Below the pieces are notes generated by a model. It saw only the letters and a list, made by a program, of their open reading frames with translations, made no database searches and had not been told where the DNA came from. Made by a program: the position numbers and the translations under genes. From assembly GCF_001598475.1 (NCBI RefSeq), contig NZ_BCZA01000017.1:1-39204 (forward strand): a stretch of DNA of 39,204 nt, read 5' to 3'. This document shows, in pieces, positions 1 to 9,075 of this stretch. Every line of letters begins with the position of its first letter. Position 1 is the first letter of the stretch. The stretch comes from Pantoea agglomerans NBRC 102470. GTDB lineage: Bacteria > Pseudomonadota > Gammaproteobacteria > Enterobacterales > Enterobacteriaceae.

Positions 1-24
1 GCCTTTAATCGGTACGTTTACTGC

Positions 25-792
25 TTAGGCGCTTTTTGCAGCCGCTGCAGCTTTAACGATCACAGCGAAAGCGTCCGCTTTCAGTGAGGCACCGCCAACC
101 AGCGCGCCATCGATGTCGGGCTGGGTGAAGAGCTCAGCCGCATTTTTATCGTTAACTGAGCCGCCGTACTGAATGATGACCTGTTCTGCGATAGCCGCAT
201 CTTTCTTCGCGATATGGTCACGAATGAATTTGTGAACGGCCTGAGCCTGAGCAGGGGTGGCAGATTTGCCGGTACCGATGGCCCAGACTGGCTCATACGC
301 GATGACCGCATCTTTAAACGCTTCGGCGCCCTGAGTTTCCAGAACGGCATCCAGCTGACGAGCGCAGACCTCTTCGGTTTTACCCGCTTCGTTTTCCGCT
401 TCGGTTTCACCAATGCACAGCACCGGTACCAGGCCCACTGACTTCAGCACCGCGTATTTCTTCGCGATGAATTCGTCGCTCTCTTTGTGGTAAGTGCGGC
501 GCTCTGAGTGACCGATAATGATATATTTCGCGCCGATATCTTTCAGCATCTCTGCGGAAACTTCACCGGTAAACGCACCAGACAGGTTAACGTCTACGTT
601 CTGCGCACCCAGTGCGATGTGGCTACCGGAGATGGCGTGTTTTGCCTGCTCGAGATAGAGAGCTGGCGGTGCAATGGCGACGCCACAACCCTCAACGCCA
701 GACAGTTCCTTGCGCAGACCGGCGATCAGTTCAGCTGTGATCTGCTTGCTGCCATTCAACTTCCAGTTACCCATAACCAGTGGATGTCGCAT
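25..792 (-). CDS. tpiA: Triosephosphate isomerase
   Basis: Interconverts dihydroxyacetone phosphate and glyceraldehyde 3-phosphate in glycolysis and gluconeogenesis, in the cytoplasm. The 255-residue product has the usual length for the family and is close to E. coli TpiA throughout. The catalytic residues are visible: Lys11 in NWKLNG, His95 in IIIGHSERR and Glu167 in [10 protein letters not shown], followed by the phosphate-gripping loop. The frame is open 26 codons further upstream, but the start at [11 protein letters not shown] matches the family and has GGAGG-like sequence before it (TGCGGAGGATAGA). It links glycerol catabolism (glpFKX nearby) to glycolysis. The leader contains a perfect palindrome, listed separately. 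Confidence 0.98.
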   Translation of the reverse strand: MRHPLVMGNWKLNGSKQITAELIAGLRKELSGVEGCGVAIAPPALYLEQAKHAISGSHIALGAQNVDVNLSGAFTGEVSAEMLKDIGAKYIIIGHSERRTYHKESDEFIAKKYAVLKSVGLVPVLCIGETEAENEAGKTEEVCARQLDAVLETQGAEAFKDAVIAYEPVWAIGTGKSATPAQAQAVHKFIRDHIAKKDAAIAEQVIIQYGGSVNDKNAAELFTQPDIDGALVGGASLKADAFAVIVKAAAAAKSA

Positions 793-825
793 TCTATCCT
801 CCGCATAAAGCGATACATGAAAAAT

Positions 826-843
826 CGCTGCCAGCTGGCAGCG
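826..843. repeat. Perfect 18-bp palindrome in the tpiA leader
   Basis: CGCTGCCAG followed directly by its reverse complement CTGGCAGCG, with no spacer. It lies about 35 bases upstream of the tpiA start codon. A second short inverted repeat (TGTCT-GCC-AGACA, 845-857) is next to it. The first could be a two-fold protein-binding site; it cannot close as a hairpin without opening its centre. No regulator is assigned. Confidence 0.6.
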
Positions 844-912
844 TTGTCTGCCAGACAGTATAGAGATCAAATGTAGCGATGGCTTTGCTTTTCGTCATTT
901 TCGGCCTCATCA

Positions 913-1503
913 TCAGGGGCTGGCGAGCGCCAGTTTGACCGGCTCAATGGCGAAGGTCAGCCCCTTGTCGCCGTTGTCAGCCACCACAAAACGCAACGCG
1001 CCCTCGACCTGTGCAAAGTAGGGTAAATCCTTACCTTGCTTCAGCAAACCCTCCAGCTTTTTACGTCCCTCATCGGCGCTCAGTCCCGGTACAAAGAAGC
1101 GCAACATGGCGGTCATGTAGGCCAGCGCTTTTTGCTGTGAGGCGTTCTGATCCGGACCTGGCAACGGTAGCCAGGTAATCTGCAGCGTCTTAATTTTGCC
1201 GGTACCGGGCTCCAGCGCGGTAGACGCATAGAGAGTTTCATTGATTTTGCTGGCGGCGCGCGTCAGGGTGCTTTTGTCACCCCGATTATCAATGGCGCGA
1301 TATTCCGGCAGCATCAGCGCCCCGTTGGCCTGATTATACTTTTCGCGGAACTGGCCGATAGTCATATCAAAGGTGGGAGCGCCCGCCAGCAGATAGGGGG
1401 CGGTGGGCAACGCATCGGCCCGATCCTGCGGTGGCGGATCGGCGGCAAAGACCGGAACCGTCAGCGCAAACGATAACAGCAGTGCGCCAGGCAAATTCTT
1501 CAT
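913..1503 (-). CDS. yiiQ: YiiQ-like DUF1454 periplasmic protein
   Basis: A 196-residue exported protein of unknown function, of the DUF1454 family (E. coli YiiQ). The N-terminus MKNLPGALLLSFALTVPVFA is a typical Sec signal peptide: a short basic start, a hydrophobic core and an Ala-x-Ala-like cleavage site near residue 20. The mature part carries the family blocks PYLLAGAPTFD, LTRAASKINE and GLTFAIEPVKLAL. The frame is open further upstream, but this start gives the signal peptide and has a TTAGGAT ribosome site about eight bases ahead. It lies upstream of tpiA on the same strand and divergent from yiiR. Its role is not known; the E. coli neighbour is the same. Confidence 0.9.
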   Translation of the reverse strand: MKNLPGALLLSFALTVPVFAADPPPQDRADALPTAPYLLAGAPTFDMTIGQFREKYNQANGALMLPEYRAIDNRGDKSTLTRAASKINETLYASTALEPGTGKIKTLQITWLPLPGPDQNASQQKALAYMTAMLRFFVPGLSADEGRKKLEGLLKQGKDLPYFAQVEGALRFVVADNGDKGLTFAIEPVKLALASP

Positions 1504-1601
1504 TTTGTCGATCCTAACCCGTAAACTCAGGCGCAAATTAAAACGGTTTTTATCCGCGAGGTCAAAACCGCAGCGGTTCTCTTCTCTCTGGATGATAATG
1601 C

Positions 1602-2036
1602 ATGACGTTACAACAATGGTGTTTTTCCTGGCGCGGCCGGCTGGGACGACGTGATTTCTGGATCTGGCAGGCGGTCTGGTTGCTGACAACAACCCTGTTA
1701 TTCGCGTTAGCGGCTAACGACTGGCTTGATACTCAGATGGCGGCCTTTGGCGTGGTCTGCCTGCTGTGGCCCGCCAGCGCGGTTATCGTTAAACGGTTGC
1801 ACGATCGTAATCGCCGCGGCTACTGGGGATTTCTGGTGATTGTTGCCTGGCTGCTGGTGGCAGGGAACTGGAGCATGCTGGACGGCATACTGCCCTGGCT
1901 GTTGGGTCGCGCCATTCCGTTTGTGTTACTGGCTGGCCTGCTGCTCGATCTCGGTCTCTTTCGCGGTACCCCCGGCGCTAACCGGTTTGGTACCGCGACT
2001 CAGCCGGTGAGATACCGGCAAACGGCTCACCAGTAA
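1602..2036 (+). CDS. yiiR: DUF805 inner membrane protein YiiR
   Basis: A 144-residue integral membrane protein of the DUF805 family, matching E. coli YiiR. It opens with WCFSWRGRLGRRDFWIW, the usual DUF805 amphipathic start, then has about four hydrophobic segments (around residues 23-37, 46-60, 76-92 and 100-117) and the conserved KRLHDRNRRGYW between the second and third. Function is unknown. Its 3' end overlaps the end of fpr by 10 bp on the opposite strand. E. coli has yiiS and uspD between yiiR and fpr; they are absent here. Confidence 0.9.
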   Translation: MTLQQWCFSWRGRLGRRDFWIWQAVWLLTTTLLFALAANDWLDTQMAAFGVVCLLWPASAVIVKRLHDRNRRGYWGFLVIVAWLLVAGNWSMLDGILPWLLGRAIPFVLLAGLLLDLGLFRGTPGANRFGTATQPVRYRQTAHQ

Positions 2037-2773
2037 TGTTCGCTGGTGATATGGCCCGGCTTACGCTTCAGGTGCTTGCGCATCTCGCGCGTCTCTTTCA
2101 GTAATTGCTGGGTATCACGCACCATCTGCGGGTTGCCGCACAGCATCACATGGCTGCTGTCGGCATCCAGGCTTAACCCGGTAGCGCGCTCCAGCTCACC
2201 GTTTTCGATCAGCGCCGGGACCCGGCCAGTCAGCGAACCGGCGATCTCTTCGCGACTCACCACCGTCTGGATGTGCAGCTTGCCTTGATAATGTTGTTGC
2301 AGCTGCTGCATCAGCGGCAAAAAGCTCAGGTCGGCCGCATAGCGGGCAGCATGGACCAGCACGATGTTTTCAAAGCGATCCAGCCCTTCGCCCTGCTGTA
2401 GCATCGACAGGTAGGGGCCAATAGCGGTGCCGGTTGCCAGCATCCATAAGGTTTTGCACTCAGGGACCTCATCCATCACAAAGAATCCTGCCGCTTCTTT
2501 AGTGACCATCACCTGATCGCCAGGCCGAAGTGTCTGCAGATGTGGACTCAGTTTGCCCTCTGGCACGGTGACCAGGTAGAACTCCAGCAGATCATCTTTC
2601 GGCGCATTGACGTAAGAGTAAGCGCGCTGTACCCGCTCACCGTCGATTTCCAGTGCCAGCTTGGCAAATTGCCCGGCGATAAAGGGATCGATGGGCGCTT
2701 TTACCCGGAGACTGAACAGCGCATCCGTCCAGTTTTTCACTTCCTTTACTTCAGCATTGACCCACTCAGCCAT
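2027..2773 (-). CDS. fpr: Ferredoxin/flavodoxin-NADP+ reductase
   Basis: FAD enzyme that passes electrons from NADPH to ferredoxin or flavodoxin, for example for activation of radical-SAM enzymes. At 248 residues it equals E. coli Fpr. An N-terminal FAD-binding barrel carries RxYS as RAYSYV at residues 50-55, followed by an NADP-binding domain with ATGTAIGPYLS and CGNPQMV; the chain ends in the family's Trp248. The start at MAEWVNAEV was preferred over a Met two codons earlier because it matches the family and has AGGGAGTG upstream. In E. coli fpr belongs to the SoxRS regulon; I did not find a convincing SoxS box in the 273-bp region shared with emrD. Confidence 0.97.
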   Translation of the reverse strand: MAEWVNAEVKEVKNWTDALFSLRVKAPIDPFIAGQFAKLALEIDGERVQRAYSYVNAPKDDLLEFYLVTVPEGKLSPHLQTLRPGDQVMVTKEAAGFFVMDEVPECKTLWMLATGTAIGPYLSMLQQGEGLDRFENIVLVHAARYAADLSFLPLMQQLQQHYQGKLHIQTVVSREEIAGSLTGRVPALIENGELERATGLSLDADSSHVMLCGNPQMVRDTQQLLKETREMRKHLKRKPGHITSEHYW

Positions 2774-2972
2774 AATCACTCCCTGGTTGTTGATTATTCA
2801 GGCAGGTCACTATTTTCGCGGCTGCCCGGTGAGATTGCCAGCCTGCGCCGGGGCAAAGGCTCTAATCGACAAACTGTTACTTTGTCTTTACAGGCTGGCC
2901 CATAAACTTGACAGGCGCAAGCCGGGACCTTTTCGCTTACCTCTCGCTTTGTCATCTAATCCTGATATTTTG

Positions 2973-2998
2973 CCCGCCATAACAAGATGACTGGCGGG
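2973..2998. repeat. Inverted repeat between fpr and emrD
   Basis: CCCGCCA at 2973-2979 is repeated inverted as TGGCGGG at 2992-2998, with a 12-base loop. It lies about 50 bases upstream of emrD. It could be an operator or an mRNA hairpin in the emrD leader; no U-run follows, so it is not a normal terminator. Confidence 0.45.
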
Positions 2999-3046
2999 TG
3001 AACCGCTGTTTTAACCTCCTTTCACAGAAAGAAATTTTGCATAATC

Positions 3047-4240
3047 ATGATGACTAAACTCGAAAATCGCCCGCTGCTGGTGATGCTCATTGTGCTGGTG
3101 GCAGTAGGGCAGATGGCACAGACTATCTACGTCCCGGCGATGTCGGTGATGGCGGATGCTCTGAATGTGCGGGATGGCGCGCTGCAGCGTGTGATGGCGG
3201 CCTATCTGATGACCTATGGCGGATCCCAGCTGATCTATGGCCCGCTGTCAGACAGCATCGGTCGTCGTCCGGTGATTCTGGCGGGCATGATGATCTTTAT
3301 GATCGGCGCAATCACGGCACTGATGGCGACGTCGCTCGATATGCTGGTGTTCGGCAGCGCTGTTCAGGGACTGGGCACCGGCGTAGCTGGCGTGATGGCC
3401 CGCACCATGCCGCGCGATCTCTACGAGGGGCACGCACTGCGCCGCGCTAACAGCCTGCTTAATATGGGCATTCTGGTCAGCCCGCTGCTGGCGCCGGTGA
3501 TTGGTGCACTGCTGACGCAGCTCTTTGGCTGGCACGCCTGCTTTGCCTTTCTGCTGCTGCTCTGTCTGGCGGTAACCGTTTCAATGGCACGCTGGCTGCC
3601 GGAGACCCGACCGCAGAGTGCGGAAGTGACCCCTTTCTTTAAACGCTACGCCCGCCTGCTCAGTGACGCGAATTTCGTTCGCTACATTGTGCTGCTGATT
3701 GGCGCTCTGGCCGGGATTGCGGTATTTGAGTCGAGCTGTGGCGTTCTGCTGGGCGGCGTGCTCGGCCTGCATAGCCTGACCGTCAGCATCCTGTTCATCC
3801 TGCCGATTCCGGCAGCATTTTTTGGTGCCTGGTTTGCCGGTCGCGAGCAGGGTTCATGGCACAGTCTGATGTGGTGGGGCGTAAATAGCTGCCTGCTGGC
3901 GGGCATCCTGATGTGGATCCCGGCATGGTTCGGCGTGATGAATATCTGGACGCTGCTGGTTCCGGCTGCGCTGTTCTTCTTTGGGGCTGGCATGCTGTTC
4001 CCGCTGGCGACTTCAGGCGCGATGGAACCTTATGCCTGGCTGGCGGGTAGCGCGGGCGCGCTGATTGGCGGGATGCAGAACCTGGGATCGGGCCTGGTGG
4101 CGTGGCTGTCAGCCATGATGCCGCAGCGCGATCAGTTCAGCCTTGGCATGCTGATGTTTTTCACGGCGCTGGTGATGCTGCTCTGCTGGTTGCCGCTCTC
4201 ACGTCAGCCGGAGCGCGGCAACCAGCCGGTTACAGGATAA
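3047..4240 (+). CDS. emrD: Multidrug efflux MFS transporter EmrD
   Basis: Proton-driven inner membrane exporter of the major facilitator superfamily (DHA1 type), implicated in E. coli in efflux of uncouplers and detergents. The product has 397 residues with about 12 hydrophobic segments, and is close to E. coli EmrD along its length. It has the MFS motif A region GPLSDSIGRRPVIL in the loop between helices 2 and 3, the motif C-like GILVSPLLAPVIG, and conserved ILFILPIPAAFFGAWFAG. Two ATGs occur in tandem at 3047 and 3050; either may be used. The stop overlaps the glpX stop by 11 bp. In E. coli emrD lies elsewhere, near ilvBN, so its place between fpr and glpX is a lineage difference. Confidence 0.93.
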   Translation: MMTKLENRPLLVMLIVLVAVGQMAQTIYVPAMSVMADALNVRDGALQRVMAAYLMTYGGSQLIYGPLSDSIGRRPVILAGMMIFMIGAITALMATSLDMLVFGSAVQGLGTGVAGVMARTMPRDLYEGHALRRANSLLNMGILVSPLLAPVIGALLTQLFGWHACFAFLLLLCLAVTVSMARWLPETRPQSAEVTPFFKRYARLLSDANFVRYIVLLIGALAGIAVFESSCGVLLGGVLGLHSLTVSILFILPIPAAFFGAWFAGREQGSWHSLMWWGVNSCLLAGILMWIPAWFGVMNIWTLLVPAALFFFGAGMLFPLATSGAMEPYAWLAGSAGALIGGMQNLGSGLVAWLSAMMPQRDQFSLGMLMFFTALVMLLCWLPLSRQPERGNQPVTG

Positions 4241-5240
4241 AGGGATGTAGCGCCGGATCTTTACGGTCGAGATAGTGAATCGACTGAATACGGCGGATGG
4301 TGCGTGATTTACCGCGAATCAGCAGGGTCTCGCTGGTGGCGATATTGCCCTGACGCGTAATGCCTTTCAGTAGTTCGCCACTGGTAATGCCGGTGGCGGC
4401 AAACACCACGTTGTCATTGCGTGCCATCTCATTCAGCATCAGCTTTTTGCCCGCTTCAATCCCCATCTCTGCGCAGCGCTGCAGCTCCAGCTCACCCAGC
4501 AGACGGTTTTCCGCGCTGTCGCCTTTCACGTGGTGACGCGCCAGTAACCGGCCCTGCATATCCCCATCCAGCGCGCGGATCACCGCCGCAGAGACCACGC
4601 CTTCCGGTGCGCCGCCGATGCCATACATCACATCCACTTCGCTGTCCGGCATGCAGGTCAGAATGGAGGCGGCGACATCGCCATCCGGGAAGGTAAACAC
4701 CCGCACGCCCAGTTGCTGCAACTGACTGATCACTGCGTCATGACGCGGCTTTGCCAGAATCGATACGGTTAGCTGTGATAGCGGCTTATTCATCGCGATG
4801 GCGATATTACGCAGGTTGGTTTCCAGCGGCAGGTCAAGATCGATCTCTCCACGCGCTGCGGGGCCAACAATCAGTTTTTCCATGTACATGTCGGGTGCGT
4901 GCAGAAAGCTGCCCTTATCGCCTACGGCCATCACCGCCAGCGCGTTAGCCTGGCCAAGCGCCGTCATGCGGGTGCCTTCAATCGGATCGACCGCAATGTC
5001 GACCGCATCGCCGCGGCCGGTACCGACTTTTTCACCGATATAGAGCATCGGAGCTTCGTCGATTTCGCCTTCACCGATCACAATCTGACCGTCGATTTCA
5101 ATGGAGTTCAGGACATGACGCATGGCATGGACAGCCGCGCCGTCAGCCGCATTTTTGTCGCCGCGTCCTAACCAGTGATAGCCTGCCAGGGCGGCAGCTT
5201 CGGTTACGCGGGAAAATTCAATGGCAAGTTCTCGTTTCAT
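4230..5240 (-). CDS. glpX: Fructose-1,6-bisphosphatase class II
   Basis: Hydrolyses fructose 1,6-bisphosphate in gluconeogenesis; last gene of the glpFKX glycerol operon. The 336 residues equal E. coli GlpX in length. Metal- and substrate-binding residues are visible: Asp33 in GDKNAADG, Glu57 in IGEGEIDEAP, and Asp85 and Glu88 in DPIEGT. The start at MKRELAIEFSR is the family start, although the frame is open 26 codons further upstream. It follows glpK after a 96-bp gap that contains a strong GC hairpin, so expression relative to glpFK may be reduced. The gene end overlaps emrD convergently. Confidence 0.97.
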   Translation of the reverse strand: MKRELAIEFSRVTEAAALAGYHWLGRGDKNAADGAAVHAMRHVLNSIEIDGQIVIGEGEIDEAPMLYIGEKVGTGRGDAVDIAVDPIEGTRMTALGQANALAVMAVGDKGSFLHAPDMYMEKLIVGPAARGEIDLDLPLETNLRNIAIAMNKPLSQLTVSILAKPRHDAVISQLQQLGVRVFTFPDGDVAASILTCMPDSEVDVMYGIGGAPEGVVSAAVIRALDGDMQGRLLARHHVKGDSAENRLLGELELQRCAEMGIEAGKKLMLNEMARNDNVVFAATGITSGELLKGITRQGNIATSETLLIRGKSRTIRRIQSIHYLDRKDPALHPFIL

Positions 5241-5304
5241 GGCATCTACCTGACAAAAAACAGGCGGGCAGTGTAACACAGCGAGGCAGTGGAGCGGGGA
5301 AAAG

Positions 5305-5329
5305 GCCCGCGACAGCAAGGGTCGCGGGC
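5305..5329 (-). terminator. Hairpin between glpK and glpX
   Basis: A nine-base-pair GC-rich stem (GCCCGCGAC / GTCGCGGGC) with a 7-base loop, starting eight bases after the glpK stop on the transcribed strand. It is followed by CTTTTCC, a short U-run, so it may be a weak terminator, an attenuator or an mRNA stability element within the operon. Confidence 0.55.
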
Positions 5330-5336
5330 ATTGATA

Positions 5337-6848
<1,512 letters not shown>

Positions 6849-6878
6849 AAATTCTGTCCTGATGATAAAAGGTGAAAC

Positions 6879-7733
6879 TTACGCTTTACGCTGCTGAGCG
6901 CGTGCAACCGGTTTGTCTGCTGGAACGCTTGCAGGTTCCTGGGCGGTACCTGGCAGGTAGCGACCAATCAGTGTGCGATAACCTACTGCACCCAGGCAGG
7001 CACCGACCAGCGGGCCAAAAATCGGCACGAGGAAGTAAGGGATGTCACGACCACCGGTAAAGGCAACGTTACCCCAGCCTGCCAGCCATGCGAAGATCTT
7101 CGGTCCGAAATCACGAGCCGGGTTAAGGGCGAAGCCGGTCAGAGGACCCATGGAGCCACCGATAACCGCAACCAGCAGGCCAATCAGCAGTGGAGCCAGT
7201 GGGCCACGTGGAATGCCGTTGCCGTCATCCGTCAGACCCATAATGACCGCCATTAATACTGCAGTGATGACCATCTCAACCAGGAAGGCCTGGCCGACAC
7301 CGATATGTGGATTAGGGTAGGTTGAGAAGATGCCTGCCAGGTCGAGACTTTCAACCGTGCCGCGCACCATCTGGTGGCTCTGCTCATAATCAAAAAACAG
7401 GCTGTAGTAGAGACCGTATACCAGCGCCGCGGCACAGAAGGCACCGGCAATCTGCGATACGATATAAGGCAGAACTTTACGTCCTTCAAAATTAGCAAAC
7501 AGGCAGAGTGCAACGGTAATTGCCGGGTTCAGGTGCGCGCCCGAAATGCCTGCGGTGAGGTAGGCGGCCATGGAAACGCCAAGACCCCAGATGATGCAGA
7601 TCTCCCACTGACCGAAGGCGGCACCGGCGAGTTTCAGTGCAGCCACACAGCCTGCGCCAAAGAAAATAATCAAGCCTGTCCCCAGAAATTCGGCAATACA
7701 CTGACCTTTGAGCGTGTTAGTTGTCTGACTCAT
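6879..7733 (-). CDS. glpF: Glycerol facilitator (aquaglyceroporin)
   Basis: Inner membrane channel for facilitated diffusion of glycerol, of the MIP/aquaporin family. The 284 residues contain six hydrophobic helices and two re-entrant half-helices bearing the NPA motifs (NPAITVAL and NPARDFGPK); the selectivity-filter Arg follows the second NPA and the Trp lies in FGQWEICIIWG. First gene of glpFKX. GlpR- and CRP-like sites lie in the 400 bp upstream, consistent with induction by glycerol 3-phosphate and glucose repression as in E. coli. Confidence 0.98.
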   Translation of the reverse strand: MSQTTNTLKGQCIAEFLGTGLIIFFGAGCVAALKLAGAAFGQWEICIIWGLGVSMAAYLTAGISGAHLNPAITVALCLFANFEGRKVLPYIVSQIAGAFCAAALVYGLYYSLFFDYEQSHQMVRGTVESLDLAGIFSTYPNPHIGVGQAFLVEMVITAVLMAVIMGLTDDGNGIPRGPLAPLLIGLLVAVIGGSMGPLTGFALNPARDFGPKIFAWLAGWGNVAFTGGRDIPYFLVPIFGPLVGACLGAVGYRTLIGRYLPGTAQEPASVPADKPVARAQQRKA

Positions 7734-7821
7734 AATAGTGGTTCCTGAAGCGAGGTTAAATTTTATCAGTTTTTGTTCTCATTCCATGAGGCACCCAGCT
7801 TTAATGTAGGGCTGGTGTGAA

Positions 7822-7839
7822 TTTATCGTTAACGAACAT
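7822..7839. promoter_or_regulatory. GlpR-like operator upstream of glpF
   Basis: A near-palindrome centred on TCGTTAACGA; the right half AACGAACAT fits the GlpR half-site known from E. coli well, the left half less so. A related AACGAGAAATAGCGAAA follows immediately (7841-7857) and may be a second, weaker site. Position upstream of glpFKX supports glycerol 3-phosphate-responsive repression. Confidence 0.55.
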
Positions 7840-7865
7840 AAACGAGAAATAGCGAAATCGTTTTT

Positions 7866-7881
7866 TGTGTACTGCGTCATA
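7866..7881. promoter_or_regulatory. CRP-like site upstream of glpF
   Basis: TGTGT-N6-TCATA matches the CRP consensus TGTGA-N6-TCACA at 8 of 10 positions. It lies about 135 bases upstream of the glpF start, beyond the GlpR-like site, as expected for a catabolite-controlled glycerol operon. Confidence 0.5.
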
Positions 7882-8138
7882 AAAATGCGCGTTTTCGCGT
7901 ATTCTGGCTTTCCTTAGCCAATATTCGCGCCTGATGACGGGGATAACGCACCCGTACCAGAAAGCCGTCGCAGTCAGCGCAGCGTAAATTCAGGGATTGG
8001 CTGAAAAGTGTTACAGACTACGCCCGCAGCGGCCGCGTTGCTGGACTTGCGGGGTGAGGCTACATACAATCGGGACAACGTTGCTGGCTTAAGCTGGCAT
8101 CATCAACGCCTTGCAGGAATTTAGGAGAGGTCAGAAAG

Positions 8139-8378
8139 ATGTCATTTGAAGTGTTTGAGAAACTGGAAGCGAAAGTACAGCAGGCGATTGATACCATCAC
8201 CCTGTTGCAGATGGAAATCGAAGAGCTGAAAGAGCAGAACAACTCACTGCGTAACGATGCGCAACAAGTCGCGGGCAACCACGATGCGCTGATGCGTGAA
8301 AATCAGCACCTGAAAGAAGAGCAACACGTGTGGCAGGAACGTCTGCGTGCATTGCTGGGAAAAATGGAAGAGGTTTGA
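8139..8378 (+). CDS. zapB: Cell division factor ZapB
   Basis: Small cytoplasmic coiled-coil protein that assembles at the division site through ZapA and helps to order the FtsZ ring. The 79-residue product is almost wholly a heptad-repeat coiled coil ([20 protein letters not shown] onward) and ends in the family-typical LLGKMEEV. E. coli ZapB is 81 residues. A ribosome site AGGAGAGG lies nine bases ahead of the ATG. Divergent from glpF and convergent with rraA. Confidence 0.96.
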   Translation: MSFEVFEKLEAKVQQAIDTITLLQMEIEELKEQNNSLRNDAQQVAGNHDALMRENQHLKEEQHVWQERLRALLGKMEEV

Positions 8379-8394
8379 AGCCTCAGCTGATGTG

Positions 8395-8422
8395 AAAAAC
8401 GGGTGCTCAGGCACCCGTTTTC
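8395..8422. terminator. Bidirectional terminator zapB / rraA
   Basis: Stem CGGGTGC-TCAG-GCACCCG flanked by an A-run on one side and TTTT on the other, between the converging zapB and rraA stops. It can serve both strands. Confidence 0.85.
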
Positions 8423-8431
8423 ATGTCTGGC

Positions 8432-8917
8432 CTATTCGAGGTCCAGCGCATCCTCTGACAGAATGATACCGGTGTTGTCGGCATAGAGATGGTCGCCGGA
8501 GAAGAAGGTGACGCCGCCGAAATTAACGCGCACATCGCTTTCGCCAATCCCTTCACCCGCAGCGCCTGCCGGAATCGCGGCAATTGCCTGAATGCCAATC
8601 TCCAGCTCTTCCAGCTCATCAACCTGGCGTACCGAACCGTAAATCACCAGACCTTCCCACTCGTTGGTTGCCGCCAGACGTGCCAGCTGCGCATCCACCA
8701 GTGCACGGCGCACTGAGCCGCCGCCATCAATCACCAGTACCCGACCCCGGCCATTCTCTTCCAGCAGATCGTAAAGTAAGCCGTTGTCTTCAAAGCATTT
8801 CACTGTGGTAATCTGACCACCGAATGAAGTGCGCCCACCAAAATTTGAAAAAAGCGGTTCAACAACATTCACTTCTTCATGGTAGATATCGCAGAGTTCA
8901 GATGTATCGTATTTCAT
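8432..8917 (-). CDS. rraA: Regulator of ribonuclease E activity A
   Basis: Binds RNase E and modulates mRNA decay. The 161-residue product equals E. coli RraA in length and is close to it ([17 protein letters not shown] at the start; [20 protein letters not shown] in the middle). The fold resembles a methyltransferase-like swivelling domain, and the gene was once annotated menG, but no methyltransferase activity is expected. The start was set at the family Met, although the frame stays open 34 codons further upstream. The adjacent menA of E. coli is absent: only about 160 bp separate this gene from hslU. Confidence 0.96.
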   Translation of the reverse strand: MKYDTSELCDIYHEEVNVVEPLFSNFGGRTSFGGQITTVKCFEDNGLLYDLLEENGRGRVLVIDGGGSVRRALVDAQLARLAATNEWEGLVIYGSVRQVDELEELEIGIQAIAAIPAGAAGEGIGESDVRVNFGGVTFFSGDHLYADNTGIILSEDALDLE

Positions 8918-9023
8918 AAGGGTTTCGTCTGTTTGCCACAGGAAGGGTAAGTATATCGCTATATGCAGATTGTTGGCAAAATCATCAGTATGAAAAAAGC
9001 ATCGTTCGATCAAGAACATGCAT

Positions 9024-9055
9024 AAAAAAGCCCAGCCGGGTTGGCTGGGCTTCTG
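9024..9055 (-). terminator. Terminator of hslVU
   Basis: Stem AGCCCAGCC-GGGT-GGCTGGGCT-type hairpin just after the hslU stop; on the minus strand it is followed by a run of T (six A on the plus strand at 9024-9029). Confidence 0.85.
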
Positions 9056-9075
9056 AAAAGCGCTGAATCAGTGGA

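Larger units (their letters stand above)
7734..8138. other. Divergent regulatory region between glpF and zapB
   Basis: About 400 bp with no convincing gene. The glpF-proximal half holds a GlpR-like palindrome and a CRP-like site (separate entries). The zapB-proximal half holds a good ribosome site (TTAGGAGAGG) before zapB, but I cannot assign a clear -35/-10 pair for zapB. Confidence 0.6.

Noticed and set aside
2774..3046. A SoxS/MarA box for fpr
   Set aside because: No segment matched the degenerate consensus well enough by eye to claim it.
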